NCBI GenBank assembly: GCA_949317995.1
Contig: OX439044.1
Coordinates: forward strand, 23,322,733 to 23,386,732
Origin: Acholoe squamosa
Taxonomy: Eukaryota > Annelida > Polychaeta > Phyllodocida > Polynoidae
Length of the DNA stretch: 64,000 nucleotides
Direction: 5' to 3'
Positions 21,000-32,600 of the stretch are shown here, in pieces. Every line of letters starts with the position of its first letter. Within the stretch, counting starts at the first letter, position 1. The position numbers and the translations under genes are program-made. A model generated the notes under the pieces. It was not told the DNA's origin. It did no database searches and worked only from the letters and a program-made list of their open reading frames with translations.

Positions 21000-21703
21000 A
21001 TATTACACAGAATTTTGGGGCAGATATTCATGGCAGACATATCAATCAGAATTTCGGTAAAAAAGGTATCAAACATTTTTTTTTTTTTTTGTGGCAGAAG
21101 AATATGCACTCAGTCTTACTGTCTGGAACATCATTTGACCATGTGCCATATGGGCACTTTGGATAACCTTGGAAGTTGTCTTTTGGCCAAATACCAAATG
21201 GACACTAGGACCAATCATAAGAGGAACCTTCTGGCATGATGGAGAAATTTTGTGTAAAAAATAGAAATAGAATCATTTTCTTTTGGGTGTGGACATGCCA
21301 AGCATAATTTTGGGAAAATATACCAAACAGTTTTTTTTTTTTTGTGGCAGACATATCAAGAAGCACAAGCACTCAGTCTTGGGGTCTGGGACATCATTGA
21401 CCATGTGCCAGATGGGCTCCTTCGATAAGCTTGGAAGTCATCTTTTGGCCATCTGCCAAAAAGGTGCTAGGACCAAACATGGGAGGGACATTCTGGCAAA
21501 GTACAGAAATTTTAGGAAAACCAAGAAATAATTTTCTTTTGGGTGTGGACTTAGCAAGCAGATTTTCGGGAGAAATACTGTAAACAGAGTTTTTTTTTTG
21601 TGGCAGACTTATCAAGCAGAATAAGCATTTAGTCTTAGGGCCTGGAACATCATTTGACCATGTGCCAGATAGGCACTTAAGCTAGGCTTGGTAGTCAACA
21701 TAT
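21000..21703. repeat. Tandem repeat, about 270 bp, interrupted by the 22-kb element
   Basis: Three units, each with a T-run, GTGGCAGACATATCAAG, ACTCAGTCTT, GACCATGTGCCAGATGGGC and CTAGGACCAAACATGGGAGG. The third unit breaks at 21703 inside CTTGGTAGTCAACATAT and resumes at 43682 with GGCCATTTGCAAAATACACA, showing the exact pre-insertion site of the retroelement. Confidence 0.85.
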
Positions 21704-22378
21704 TGTCAATGAGTCCGTAAATGATGAATAAGGATGAATACAGACGAATCAGGAATCCAGTTTGGTATCCACTTTATTCATTGAAGTCCACGAGGTATAG
21801 TTGGTGATACAGTATAAAGGTGCCCAACAGTGTCCAAGCCTAGCCCTTGAGCCAAGGGCTTTGGTCTCACATGAGTGTGTGAGGTATGAAGTATGAAGGT
21901 GGAAAGATGAGTGAGCTGCTCCCTCCACAGGTATTTGTAGTAGGAGCCGCTCACCCAGCTCATCCTAAAAATAGTATCAGGTGAGCTAAATATAGTAACT
22001 GGGGAACTCCAGTGCGGGTATGTAGGGGGCATCCCAAACATAGCACTTGGGTTCACGGAGTTCAGTATGGTTCTAAATATAGCTGCTGGGAATTCCCGGT
22101 ATGCTGTGAGCTGCTCATGATCAATGGGCATGTCCTCCAGCAGGAGGAGTTGGTCTAAACATTGTCTGCTAGGAATTTCCAGCATGCAGCGAGCTGCTTG
22201 TGATTGACGGCGTATCCTCCAGTGGGAGGAGGCAGGGTCACTGAGTGCAGTTGACACCGCCAGCCTTTGGTCTTTGGTATGGTTTGGCTTGTGGGTAGAC
22301 TCGGACACTGGGTTACATGGTAGAGTCAAGGTGAAAAATAAATATGATAAGTACAATACCTATAATGGTCTACTGACA
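21704..22378 (-). repeat. 3' LTR of the 22-kb retroelement
   Basis: 675 bp, TGTCAATGAG..CTACTGACA on the plus strand. Compared with the partner LTR (43013-43677) I count about seven or eight substitutions, a 9-bp indel and a 1-bp indel, so the insertion is recent. A polyadenylation signal AATAAA (minus strand) is at 21773-21778. The outer flank is ATAT (21700-21703). Confidence 0.95.
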
Positions 22379-22394
22379 AATCCCCACATTCCTA
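22379..22394 (-). promoter_or_regulatory. Polypurine tract
   Basis: On the minus strand the purine-rich GGAATGTGGGGATT immediately precedes the 3' LTR, the expected plus-strand primer position. A similar ATGTGGGGATTA occurs at the end of the env ORF near 25980. Confidence 0.7.
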
Positions 22395-22399
22395 CTCGA

Positions 22400-23600
22400 T
22401 TCCACGCGAGGTTTTAAGGAGGAAGTTTGTGAGAAAAGGTCTACTGACAATATGTTTGATGTGTAATAATAGGTATTACATCTTATCATTTAAGTTGAAA
22501 GTTTACAGTATTAAGGAGATATTTAATATTGGTTTTTGGTTGAACATGAATAATTTACAAACCATACAAAACAAAACTGTGCCAAAGAGGTGTTGTTTGT
22601 AATTTTGACAAGAAGAATATGAAAAATTTAGGTTGTGGTAGGATACAAGGGCAGGATTATTTATCTAGCACTAAAGTTCACACAAAGATAAAGGAATAAA
22701 AACTATCCTAAAACATGCAGTTATTGGCTTTAAGGCAGAACTTGAGGTAGACAAGTTAATATTGAAGTCTGCTGCAGTACCGGTAGGCACTTTGTATTTA
22801 GGTCTTGAGCCAATATACAATACAACATAATAAATAAAAACAGAGGTAAGGTAATTGATGACTGGCAAGTCGATCAATCATTCCTTATAATACTGATAAG
22901 GCTTAGGGAGTCTGAAGGCTTTTAGGTGATATGTTTAAGGAATTTTCTAAAAAAAAATTTTGGATTTTTGGTCTTGGTTTATTTATCTGTAGAAGTGTCT
23001 GTTAATTTGTAGAAAGGTTTGTCTTAGTTAATGGAAAATTTAGCATGTTTAGCCTTCAGTCTACCTGGGGCTATCATTGGCTGAGAATGACAAGGTTAAT
23101 ACGAAAATAAAAGGGGGCTCTGGCTGATATCTAGATTGGATCCCAATTGATCCTGTGAAAATATTGGCTGCCAGTGCTTCCTTGTGAAATTTTAGAAAAA
23201 TATGAACTAGCTAAAACCCATAAATATTTGACATGGTTGGGTTTGAAAAGGTACAGTATGAAGAGAAAAAGAACCTTATGGCATCTTAAGATCACAAAAA
23301 CCTGCTGCCTGGCTTGTGGTCTTCATAATGTTCTTGGAAAGGAAAATAAATGTAAAAAAAATGCAGCGTGTTTTCATGGTTATGTATCATAGCCTTATAC
23401 AAACAAGAAAAACTGGCTTTAAAAATCAGTTGACTAGGCTGACTGAGTCAGTGTTCGGTGAGTGAAGTGTGTCTCTACACTTTTAGTCCATAATTTTAAA
23501 GACAGTTCAAAAATAAATAAAATAAATAAAGGATGGTTATTGAAATTATTTTCTTCTTCTATGGCGACTTTGGTTTACAAGACCTTTTGGTGGTGGGTCT
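22400..23600. other. Retroelement 3' region, no ORF seen
   Basis: Between the 245-codon ORF and the 3' LTR. AT-rich and without a convincing coding frame on either strand. It probably serves as 3' UTR or holds degraded coding sequence. Confidence 0.4.
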
Positions 23601-23606
23601 TGGTGG

Positions 23607-24344
23607 TTAAAGACGTTTGGGTTGAGGGAGCGACCTAGTGAGGGTCCTGGATCTGGATTTTTTGGTGTTGGGGACAAAGTTTACAATTTTGCTGAAATGC
23701 ATTCTGCTAGGCTTGCCTGAGTCAGGCTGCAAGTTCAGATCAGAACTGTATGCAGGGTCCATGTTTATTGGTTCTGCTGAGAGGGAGGTGCTAGAGTCAC
23801 TATCCTCCTCAGATGAAGCTTGGTTTATTTTGGTTAGGGGTCTCCAGACCTGGGGTGAGCCAATTGTTTTGAAAGTTTCTGGTCTATTGTCTTTGTTGAT
23901 GTTGCATGGGCAGCTGTAGCTGTACATCAGGTGGGGACAATCTGTTCCCAGAGTGGCAAATCTAGTGGGTGGCCCTATTGGAGAGCAGACTCGTGTGCTC
24001 CAATGGGGCAGGCCGGTTGGTATGGGCGTGCCTGGTCTGCTGCTGGGAACTCCTGCTGGCCTGTCAATGCGGTCTCCGCCTCCTCGATTAGGTCGTTGGC
24101 CTCTGTATTGAAAAAACAGAACAAGAGAAGGGGGATTTTTAGTTGTAGGGTCGATCATAGTGCATGGATCACAAGGCGACCAACAAAAATACCAAATTGA
24201 CAGGTAAGGCAGTGAATTAGGCAGTGCATATTGATGTGCAGTGTCACCGGGCCGGTGTGGACTCATGGCCAAATGTGAGCGGGAAACTGGAATATCCAGG
24301 GTCCAGGTTAGTTCTGCTGCGCGGCACGGGTAGCGCCACTGCAT
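23607..24344 (-). CDS. Retroelement accessory ORF, 245 residues, unknown
   Basis: Starts at an ATG (24344) and lies between env and the 3' LTR on the coding strand. The N-terminal half has spaced Trp/Cys residues (around IWYFCWSPCDPC) and a Pro/Arg/Gly-rich centre. The second half has an acidic Ser-rich patch (SSEEDSDSSTS) and a basic tail (TKKSRSRTLTRS). No transmembrane segment or known domain is seen. The position matches that of regulatory or accessory genes of complex retroviruses, but no function can be read from the sequence. It could be the remnant of a larger spliced product. Confidence 0.5.
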   Translation of the reverse strand: MQWRYPCRAAELTWTLDIPVSRSHLAMSPHRPGDTAHQYALPNSLPYLSIWYFCWSPCDPCTMIDPTTKNPPSLVLFFQYRGQRPNRGGGDRIDRPAGVPSSRPGTPIPTGLPHWSTRVCSPIGPPTRFATLGTDCPHLMYSYSCPCNINKDNRPETFKTIGSPQVWRPLTKINQASSEEDSDSSTSLSAEPINMDPAYSSDLNLQPDSGKPSRMHFSKIVNFVPNTKKSRSRTLTRSLPQPKRL

Positions 24345-24349
24345 GGGGA

Positions 24350-25950
24350 CCTGTTCTTATTTAGTTCATGCGATAAACATTGGCTGGCGCCACTGAGCTG
24401 GCGTTTGTTCAGCGTTCGTGTAAGGACATGGTCAAATGGCATGGTCAATGGTGTAGACTTGCCATGGCCTCATTGGGTCATGTGTAAGGGTTGTCTCAAC
24501 TTTTGGGTTAGGTGGTTTTTGGGTCTTAAAGGTGGGTTTGGTGTGATGGAATTTTGAATTTTGGTGATGCGCTTTTCGAAAAATAAGGTCCAAAAATTAA
24601 CTATATGCTCCCGTTTTGGATCCTGATATAAAAAGGCGTGTGGAGCTATTTTTGGCCTCAGAAAGGGGCGACTAAGACTGACAAAACGGAGGCCTGAAAT
24701 ATTGTCGAAAAAGGTTGGCAAAAAGGAGAAAAAGGAGACATGATTGTGCTGTCGAGACTGATCTCCATGCCGTCTGGGACGGTCTTCCTACTCATCGTGG
24801 CTGTGTGCATGTTTGGGTGAGTACAGATGGATGATTTTTGGGGGTTTTTGGAACTATGTACAGTCGGGCGTGGCGCCGGTGGTTTGACACCTGTGTGTTT
24901 GTGTTATTTCAGAGTCGTCCTTTTGTGGGTCTTTTTGGGCACGGTGCCGGCGGTGTGTGGGCTTGTGCGTGGACCCTATGATGGCCCGGAGGGAGGGGCC
25001 AGTGGGCCCTGCTTGGTCCGCTGTTAGGCGAGGATGGTATGTACAGTCTTTTGTTTGAGGGATAGAATAAACAAACAAAGGTATAACGCTAGTATGAAGA
25101 ATTGGAATTGTCTATGGATCTGGATTGATTATCCTTCTGAATTTTGAAATTTTGTTTGTAGAGGTGGTATTTGTGAGTTGTGGGTATTTAATTGGGGTAT
25201 CGGTTGTGTTTTTCAGAAGGTGGGCTGAGGCGAGGAACTCCTCGAGATGCACCTGGTGCGGCCGGGAAGGCGATGAAGAGAAAAGGGCTAGATCCAGAAG
25301 GTGGCCGGCCAAATGCGAGGATGTGATTGAAAATTGATTGTGATAAATGACTGTGATAATTATTACAAGTGCCATGAGCCTGATTTACCTGTGATTTTAT
25401 CCAATAATATATTTGAGAAGTCCACCACCAGTTAGAAGTTATGTTGTTTATTCTGGGCTTCTAAATTGGCATGGGCGGGCTTTCAGTTCTTCATGCGGGG
25501 TGGTATTGTTAACTTGGGTCGAAAACAAGTCTAGTGATATTGCTAACACGTGCTTATGTTATTGTTTTGACGCAGATATTGAGTGCGGGTGACCTGACTG
25601 ACGTTAAGTTGTCATGCCAACGTGGGAAAAATGAAAGAGATCTGACGTTGGGGAGGCCGACGGCAGTGGTGAGACGCAGCGCCGGCGTTCTGACGCAGCG
25701 TTTGGCGGGGAACCAGACGCGACGTCAGAAACAAGATGGCGACGTCTCATCGTGCAGTGGGCCTTCACAGTGAGTCGAAATAACTGTGTTATTGTGGGTC
25801 TAAACCGTGCTGTGGTACTGGAGATGTTGTAAATTGGTTTTAATTGAGGGTGGGGTCGGATTTGGAGCTATTGAGGATGGGGATGATCCCCACATGAAGG
25901 TGTTAGATGGGGCTATCCGGTGGATTGGGCGACCGGGAGAGTCTATTACT
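24350..25950. other. Retroelement region between env and the 245-codon ORF
   Basis: Mixed composition. Small open frames of up to about 90 codons occur on both strands with no recognisable domain. GT-AG pairs are present, but no exon could be assigned. Confidence 0.4.
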
Positions 25951-25953
25951 AGG

Positions 25954-28719
25954 TTATATGGGGGGTGGCCGGCGGCTATTTAATCCCCACATGAGGATCA
26001 AAGGAGGTTTCTGAAGAAACTTACCGCGGGTTGAGGGTGGTGTGAGCATCATCTCCGGTGGCTTATACATGTATTTGTCTTTCTTTGGCTGATGCCGGAG
26101 TGGGGTGTACTTGGTGAGCTCTGCCGGGGAGTCATGGCGATCAGCTGGCCAGGACTCACAGGGTAGCTGTATGGCTGGGTCAGTATCACTAGGGGCCAGT
26201 TGGAAATCGGGCTGTCCTTCTGAAGAGATGACCACTGTCATGTGGTGGGCTCCCTTCAAGATTCTGTACAGTGGTATTCTCCATAGAAGTGGTACCGGAG
26301 GATAGCGCTGCAGCGGGATCTGTCGGACTTGTCCCCCGATCATCGTCCTGATGTCGGACTTCCAATGGAGATCCAAGTGTCTGCCCAGGGGTGCCGTAAG
26401 GCGAGCTGGGGAGACCTTAGGGGCTGTGATGGTGGGTGCCCAGAGATTTTGTCCATAGATCATCTTGCCAACGCTGAAGTCAAATGTTTGACCGTTGGCA
26501 TGAATCTTGGCCACAATTGAAGGCGTCCTGTGGCTGTCCTGCTTGCAGTAGGGCCAGTGTCGCAGGCACCTTTTGGCGGTAATCCATGTGATGTATAGGA
26601 GGGTTGCCATTAAAATCCAGGTGAACATGTTCTGGTAGCAGCCAGGCGACTGTACATATTCTAGATCTGTGTCTGGGGTCGTTGGTGGGGCTGGCCAGTC
26701 CTTGTTAGCCTGGCGTATCAGATCTTTAAAACGATCCCAACTTTCCGCATTAGCCATCTTGGGTGTTCGAGTTGCTGAGACTAGTGTGATGAAGCGCGCC
26801 AAATGATTGACACGAAGATGGTTCTTAAGGGTTAATGCGCAGCAAAGTAGTGCCAGGAGGGGTGATACCAAGTGTATCCAGGGTGAGAACTGGAGGTGAT
26901 ATCCCAGATGCATCAGGGAGTTGGTGGATAGGAGGGCGGATTGGTCCTTAAGTCCCTGTGTGGCTTTTTTAAGGGTTAGGGTGTCTTGAAAGAGGGGTGC
27001 TATTTTTTGATTGTGTAGGTGTTTTAATTTTTCAAAATTGGGCAGGTGAAGGGTCTGGGTAGTGGTTGCCATGGTGATGCCGGAAACATTGGCTGGAGGT
27101 TGACCAAAATGTCGCCACAGTGGTAAATTGAAATAGGCCTTTGATATCGGTTCTAGGGTGAAATTTTGGGTGCAAGATAAATCAGAATTGGTTAAAATCA
27201 TGCCGGCATTTTTAATGGAGCACAGACATGGGACTGAGATGACTGAGTATGCGTTATTTTTAATTTTGACTTGGCCTGAATCTGTGCATTGCAGCATGGA
27301 AGTTGGATGGTCAGTTATTAATAGAAAGGTACTGTGAGATAAGGGTTGGATGAGATTTGGTATGGGTGCTGCCATGTGTGCTTTAAAACTGCAGGTATGG
27401 TGCACCGCCTCTGGTAGGTCTAAAAATAAGGATAGGGTGCATGTGGGGTGTGTGGCTGACAATAGAGGTAGGGGTAGGTTACAGCTGATAAGGTGGCCGA
27501 GGTCACACATATCCAGGTCAGCTTGTGTAAACTGTATGTAGTGTGAGTGGGTCCTGGACATAGCCAAGTAGCCGGGAAGTGGCTCCACCTGGGTGTGACC
27601 TACTGACTTAGTGTCGGAGGTGACGAAAGGTACGGGGAAGGTTTCTATTCTAAATATAGAAAAGGTGCTTCCCCCTCTGGTTATGGGTACTGGTATGGTT
27701 ATTAGCAGGCTCGAGTTATGGCTCCAGTGCACATGTACTTGGCGTCTATAATAATAACTTATGGGTAGGCCTTCTAAAATAATGCCGTGATGTGCCTCGT
27801 GCAGGAGGCTGGATAAATTGTTTAAACCTAAACTGAGGTCGTCTTGTGTAATAATGGATTGGGGTAGGGTGCCCTCAAGTAGATTATTAATGGTTAAGAG
27901 CAGATTTTCCAGGTCACTTTGGAGGTCTATTAAAGACTCTATTTGAGAGTTTGCTGCTGTGAATAACATGGAATAGAAGGTGTCTTGTCTGGATTGGAGT
28001 TCTAATTTTAATAATATTGATGAGATGTTTGAATTTAAATGCTCTAATTTTCCAGAAATAAAAGATAGAGCATCATCAGTGTCGTTTTGGAATTTTGAGA
28101 AGATGCTGACAGAGTTGTAGTTAAATTCCGAAATATTTAACAAGAAATGAGTGGCTAATTCTACCACGTGCATTTTGGTGGCTAACTTTTTATCCAGGTC
28201 AGACATCTCAGAATTTAAAATATCAATTTCTGGTTGAGTCCCGAGGCCTATTGAAGCTCTTAAGATGTCACCAATGACTTGGCCTGGGGCATTTCTGGCT
28301 TGTCTGACGTTTGGAGGGGAAATTAATTTTGACAAGGTTTCTAGTGTTGTTTTTGACTTGGAGAATAGGCTCTGTATCATGTTATCTAGGGCATGGGCTG
28401 TGTGCTTAATGTATTGGGGTGCATCAGTGCTGATAAGTGGGCTGAGTAGTTCTGGCTGACTTAGGTTCTGGTCAAAGGTCAAGTTAAGGCTGAAGGTCAA
28501 TGGATAGTCCATGTAATTGGCTAGTAATGTTTGGGGTAACTTGGTAAACAGTGCGCCATAGTTGGGTCTGAAGATGGTGTTCAGATTGGTGTCTGATGTT
28601 GAGGTGCAGCCGAGGAGCAGATGTAAGAATATACAGACTGCTAGGATGGCTGCTGCTCTAGAAAATGAGAAAAATTGAAAATTTTGAGGATTTTTGAAAT
28701 TTTTGATGGTGGGGTTCAC
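25954..28719 (-). CDS. env: Envelope-like glycoprotein (env)
   Basis: A 921-codon frame with the layout of a class I/F-type viral envelope protein. A hydrophobic signal (AAAILAVCIFLHLLLG, residues 22-37) is followed by a surface subunit, then a dibasic cleavage-like site RQAR at 139-142 and a small-residue-rich segment (APGQVIGDILRASIGLG), as in errantivirus and baculovirus F fusion peptides. A long coiled-coil-like stretch follows, with many N-X-S/T sites and an ectodomain with spaced cysteines. A hydrophobic segment near 605-625 and a second near 700-720 could be membrane anchors. The tail after the last one is about 200 residues, unusually long. A TAA directly precedes codon 1, which is GTG, and the first ATG comes only after the signal. 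The bases before it (GTTATTTTTAAG) look like a splice acceptor, so the start codon is probably supplied by a spliced leader exon, as for gypsy env. Family assignment is by layout only. Confidence 0.72.
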   Translation of the reverse strand: MNPTIKNFKNPQNFQFFSFSRAAAILAVCIFLHLLLGCTSTSDTNLNTIFRPNYGALFTKLPQTLLANYMDYPLTFSLNLTFDQNLSQPELLSPLISTDAPQYIKHTAHALDNMIQSLFSKSKTTLETLSKLISPPNVRQARNAPGQVIGDILRASIGLGTQPEIDILNSEMSDLDKKLATKMHVVELATHFLLNISEFNYNSVSIFSKFQNDTDDALSFISGKLEHLNSNISSILLKLELQSRQDTFYSMLFTAANSQIESLIDLQSDLENLLLTINNLLEGTLPQSIITQDDLSLGLNNLSSLLHEAHHGIILEGLPISYYYRRQVHVHWSHNSSLLITIPVPITRGGSTFSIFRIETFPVPFVTSDTKSVGHTQVEPLPGYLAMSRTHSHYIQFTQADLDMCDLGHLISCNLPLPLLSATHPTCTLSLFLDLPEAVHHTCSFKAHMAAPIPNLIQPLSHSTFLLITDHPTSMLQCTDSGQVKIKNNAYSVISVPCLCSIKNAGMILTNSDLSCTQNFTLEPISKAYFNLPLWRHFGQPPANVSGITMATTTQTLHLPNFEKLKHLHNQKIAPLFQDTLTLKKATQGLKDQSALLSTNSLMHLGYHLQFSPWIHLVSPLLALLCCALTLKNHLRVNHLARFITLVSATRTPKMANAESWDRFKDLIRQANKDWPAPPTTPDTDLEYVQSPGCYQNMFTWILMATLLYITWITAKRCLRHWPYCKQDSHRTPSIVAKIHANGQTFDFSVGKMIYGQNLWAPTITAPKVSPARLTAPLGRHLDLHWKSDIRTMIGGQVRQIPLQRYPPVPLLWRIPLYRILKGAHHMTVVISSEGQPDFQLAPSDTDPAIQLPCESWPADRHDSPAELTKYTPLRHQPKKDKYMYKPPEMMLTPPSTRGKFLQKPPLILMWGLNSRRPPPI

Positions 28720-28824
28720 TTAAAAATAACATTAGCTTAGTCACAAATGGGATGTTAGTATGGTCAAGTATTTACAAAGGTCGGGGATTCTGTGGGTGGT
28801 ACGGTTGTTGTCACATGAGTGGAT

Positions 28825-29361
28825 TTATGCAGATGGACTGGTGCCTGTTGTCGTTGTCAGGGGCGGTACACGTGCTTGAGCATGAAACCTGTTTATCTCA
28901 AAAACAGCAAACTGGAATACTAGGCTAGCTGTATTCCTTATGGCCAGTTCGCGTCCAATTCTGGAGTATTGGCGGGGTAAGTCCCTGAGGGGCTGTTCTG
29001 ACGCTAGAAGCGTGCGAGCACATAAGAGTGCTATGTATGATGCAGATCTATGGTTAAACCTGCCCCATGGAGGCCGGCGGGGATTATCCCCAGCCACAGC
29101 GACCATGAAGGCTTTGATGGTTGCTGCTGTGGAGTGATTGCTCAAGTCCAGCTCCTGTCTTAGTACAGGGCTGCTGAGGTAATGTTTAATATCTTCCTGG
29201 GCGAGGAAGGTGATGAGGTGTTGCTGTTCCATGATTATGCTTCTAATTTCAAAAGGATCCATGAGATCACTTCTGATCCCATGTGGTCCAAGGAGGCTGT
29301 GTATGGTCCATGTAGCATTTGGGCCGTGCTTATTTGCCGGTGGGTCCAGGCTGTAAGTCAT
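28825..29361 (-). CDS. Retroelement accessory ORF, 178 residues, unknown
   Basis: ATG at 29361, lying about 100 bases upstream of env on the same strand. It is mainly helical, with a segment around MEQQHLITFLAQEDIKHYL, a central RRPPWGRF and an Arg-rich RDLPRQYSRIGRELAIRN, ending in a Thr-rich tail. There is no signal peptide or TM. I do not recognise it. Its place between pol and env resembles that of small regulatory genes in complex retroviruses, but this is inference from position. Confidence 0.5.
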   Translation of the reverse strand: MTYSLDPPANKHGPNATWTIHSLLGPHGIRSDLMDPFEIRSIIMEQQHLITFLAQEDIKHYLSSPVLRQELDLSNHSTAATIKAFMVAVAGDNPRRPPWGRFNHRSASYIALLCARTLLASEQPLRDLPRQYSRIGRELAIRNTASLVFQFAVFEINRFHAQARVPPLTTTTGTSPSA

Positions 29362-29663
29362 AAAGGGAAAAAGGTCTAAGTGGGCTGTGAATGGGGGAGA
29401 GGTAAAAGGTGGGTAATTTGCTTGGCTGAAGAGGTTTAGTAAATTGGATTATCAATGTTAAAAATTATAGGATAGTGGAGAAGTTCTTCCACATTTTACA
29501 CACACTTTGGGCTCACACCGCCATTGGTTAATAGGGGTACCTGGGCACCATGATAATAAAATTACTATCATGTACAATGCTAGAACGACTGTTAAAAATC
29601 CTAAGTGCTAAAATAGACCCATAAGATAATCCTACCTGGGCTGGTTGCACGATGGGTCTGCCA

Positions 29664-32600
29664 TTAGAGGAGCAGCACAGGGGGCCCTCTGGGGTCATTT
29701 AATTCGTAAGATTACTGATAGCTATAAGTTGTTTTTTTATGTTGTCCAATGTCTCTGGGTATGGAAAAGTGATGTTTGACCAATGAAAGCTCGTGCAGTC
29801 ACTGAGAAATCTGCAATTCTTTACAACCATCTTTTAAAATTTTAGCCTCGTTTTTTGAGAGCTAAAATACACATTGGTCTACCTTTTCTGGCATTAATAT
29901 TCATCTTACAACAATTCCAATGGTAGCTACCCCCCCTAAATTGGACACAATAATCACATTGCAGCTAACCATTTGTTGCTAGGACAGACGGTTACCTAGC
30001 AACAGCTGATTTTAGCTAGCAACGGACCCTTTCCGTGGCAAAGAAAGACTTTTCCTAGGAATGACTTACAGAATGGAGATCATGGCTATTGCTTCTCATT
30101 TTGGTATTGAGAAGGTCCATGCCATTGTAGAAAATGCAACATTGTACCAAAACACAGTGTGCTAATCAGGGAATGTAGAAAAAAAATGATATAGCAAGTA
30201 TGATGAAAACATGCAACTTCTATTGGAAAAATATTATATACTGGATAATTGTAGTGTGTCTTATATCCTCAAAAACCTCTGAGGCTTTCACTTTACTCCT
30301 AGAGTAGCCGATTGACTAGCAACAACAAATTTACTTAGCAACCTATATTGACATGATGCATAATGCATAATGCATATTGCACGTCCATATGAACTAGCTA
30401 CAAGTCACCGGATGAATGAATATATTGTTCTTGGATTATAAGTTCTCTTGAGCTTAAGCTTCGTGGTCTTTAATGAATAATTTCTTAGGAACAGGGGTCG
30501 ATGGTGTTAAATTGTTATATCTTATTTTCTCTTTCTTGGGCTGTCTTCTATGTCTGTATGTCAATGCCCTTGTGTCTCATGTGCGTATATAAAATTCTAT
30601 TGTTTGATGTAATGAATATCAAGTAACAGCTGATGTGATGGTTTATATAGTTAAAATTGGAACTAATTCTAATATTGAGATTTATGCTGCAAGCTGGACT
30701 TCGATTATCCACATTGTAATTTTGTGAGAAGTTCAAATAAACACTTTTTCAAACCTAAGAAAATTGAGAAGTATATTAATAAAAAGACATTTGGATTTGA
30801 TGAGAACTAAGAATCCATGGACTCAATGTATTTGAAAACAATTATACCTCAAAATACCCCCCAAAATAGGAAATAATTATATTTAACAATTGTGCAGTTG
30901 GTTATTGTTTAGAAAGTACTAGCTTTTGCATAGCAAGTAGCCTACCAACTGACACACAGATGCTCCAGATATGAAAAGATATCCGCCAGGTATTCTAGTG
31001 ATCACAGGTTTTTTTTTTACTAAATATGTCTATTGCTGGGCAAGAGACATCATGAGTGTATTGTTTGTAAACCAACCACATTCCAAGGACCATGTGATAG
31101 CCAAGTTCATGTACATGTGTATATGTAGATACAATGAGATGAGATTCAAATATTAGTCAGCTATATTTGCCTGAAATATATGATCCTATCATAAAATGAC
31201 CCCATAGAAAATAAAAAAGAAATCACCCAGCAACTCATTTCCTTTTTCTATTTTGGAAAATAATATAAACCATACCTAGCGGCCTACAAATATTCAGAGT
31301 AATACTATTCTATAGTATGGTACTTTGAGTAATATAATTTGAGCTGCAGCCAGAGCCTGAAATGACCTATAAGCCACACCTTATACAGGGGCTTCATACA
31401 GGTTCTGCAGACTTAAATACAAAATCAACTGTCACTACTTTGGCTAAACATAACATCAGCAAAGTATCATTGAAAGCAGTTTATGTATCAGGTTGAGGTG
31501 ACAGGTCAGTCTGTGATTTATGTACATCTCATGTGAGTCTCAGAACACAGATCATATCCTAATATCAACCACAAGGCATATACCTGTCTATACAAAGTCA
31601 TATCAAATATACAGACTGATTCAAATTACCTACTGATAATGATCAAAGCTCTCCCACCAAAATGGTAAGGCTAAAATCAAATATTGCCCCTGTGTGATGT
31701 GACATGCCATCATACAGAACACATAATCACCATCTTGAACTCTCTCATTCTAAAGCATACAAAGAATATCTTGTGTAAGCCGAGGCTTGGTAAATACCTT
31801 GCTTCCAGTATGTATCTAGCTATCAATTAATCCTTTTGAGTGTAACAAGAAGGGACTTCTTATGTACCTAATACTACCATAGAATCATGTGTAAATGGCA
31901 TGGCTTCTACATGAATCCAACCCTTGTCTTGTCATATACAATGTAGGATGTCCCTGTGCCTCGTAGCCTTAGCCTCAAGTCAATTACCTTAGGCCAATGC
32001 TTACAGTATTGGTCTGTGCCTTTGGGTGTGTGTAGAGGGTGATGAAATTACCTCCTTATGGTCATTCAATGCCTTCATATGTCATTCTTCTCCAATGAAA
32101 TGTCAGTCCTTTAGCAAATGCTGCATCAATGTATTATGCCAACCCTTCCAAGTACCTCAGTACCAACTGAGAAGGTGGAGTGTAAAAATGAATATTCAAA
32201 TGCTAAAGCATATTATTAATGTACATGTGGCAATGCCCTGAAATATATAGGCTATAGTAGTTCCATCACTTCACTTTGAACATATCTGGATAGAATGTTA
32301 ATTGTTATATGGATGTTTCCATCATGTAGATGATGATCACTGGTGACAGACAGATGGTCTATGTCTTTTTAACTCTTTCCAGTCGGCTAGTGCATTAATG
32401 CACTACCAGGTCAAATATAGCTAGTACATTAATGCACTATGAGGAGAGCATTTAAAGTATCTAATAACATTATTCTGGGCCCCATCAATAATTATTTTCA
32501 ATAAGTAATGCCAGGTATCATGGTATCATATGAAAGGAAACTACATACAGATTACAAATTAGTCATTTTTGTATACATTTTCTCAAACATTGGTTCTATT

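Noticed and set aside
32384..32450. Palindromic TAGTGCATTAATGCACTA pair as an operator
   Set aside because: It lies in the non-coding interior of the foldback element with no nearby gene; probably repeat structure.
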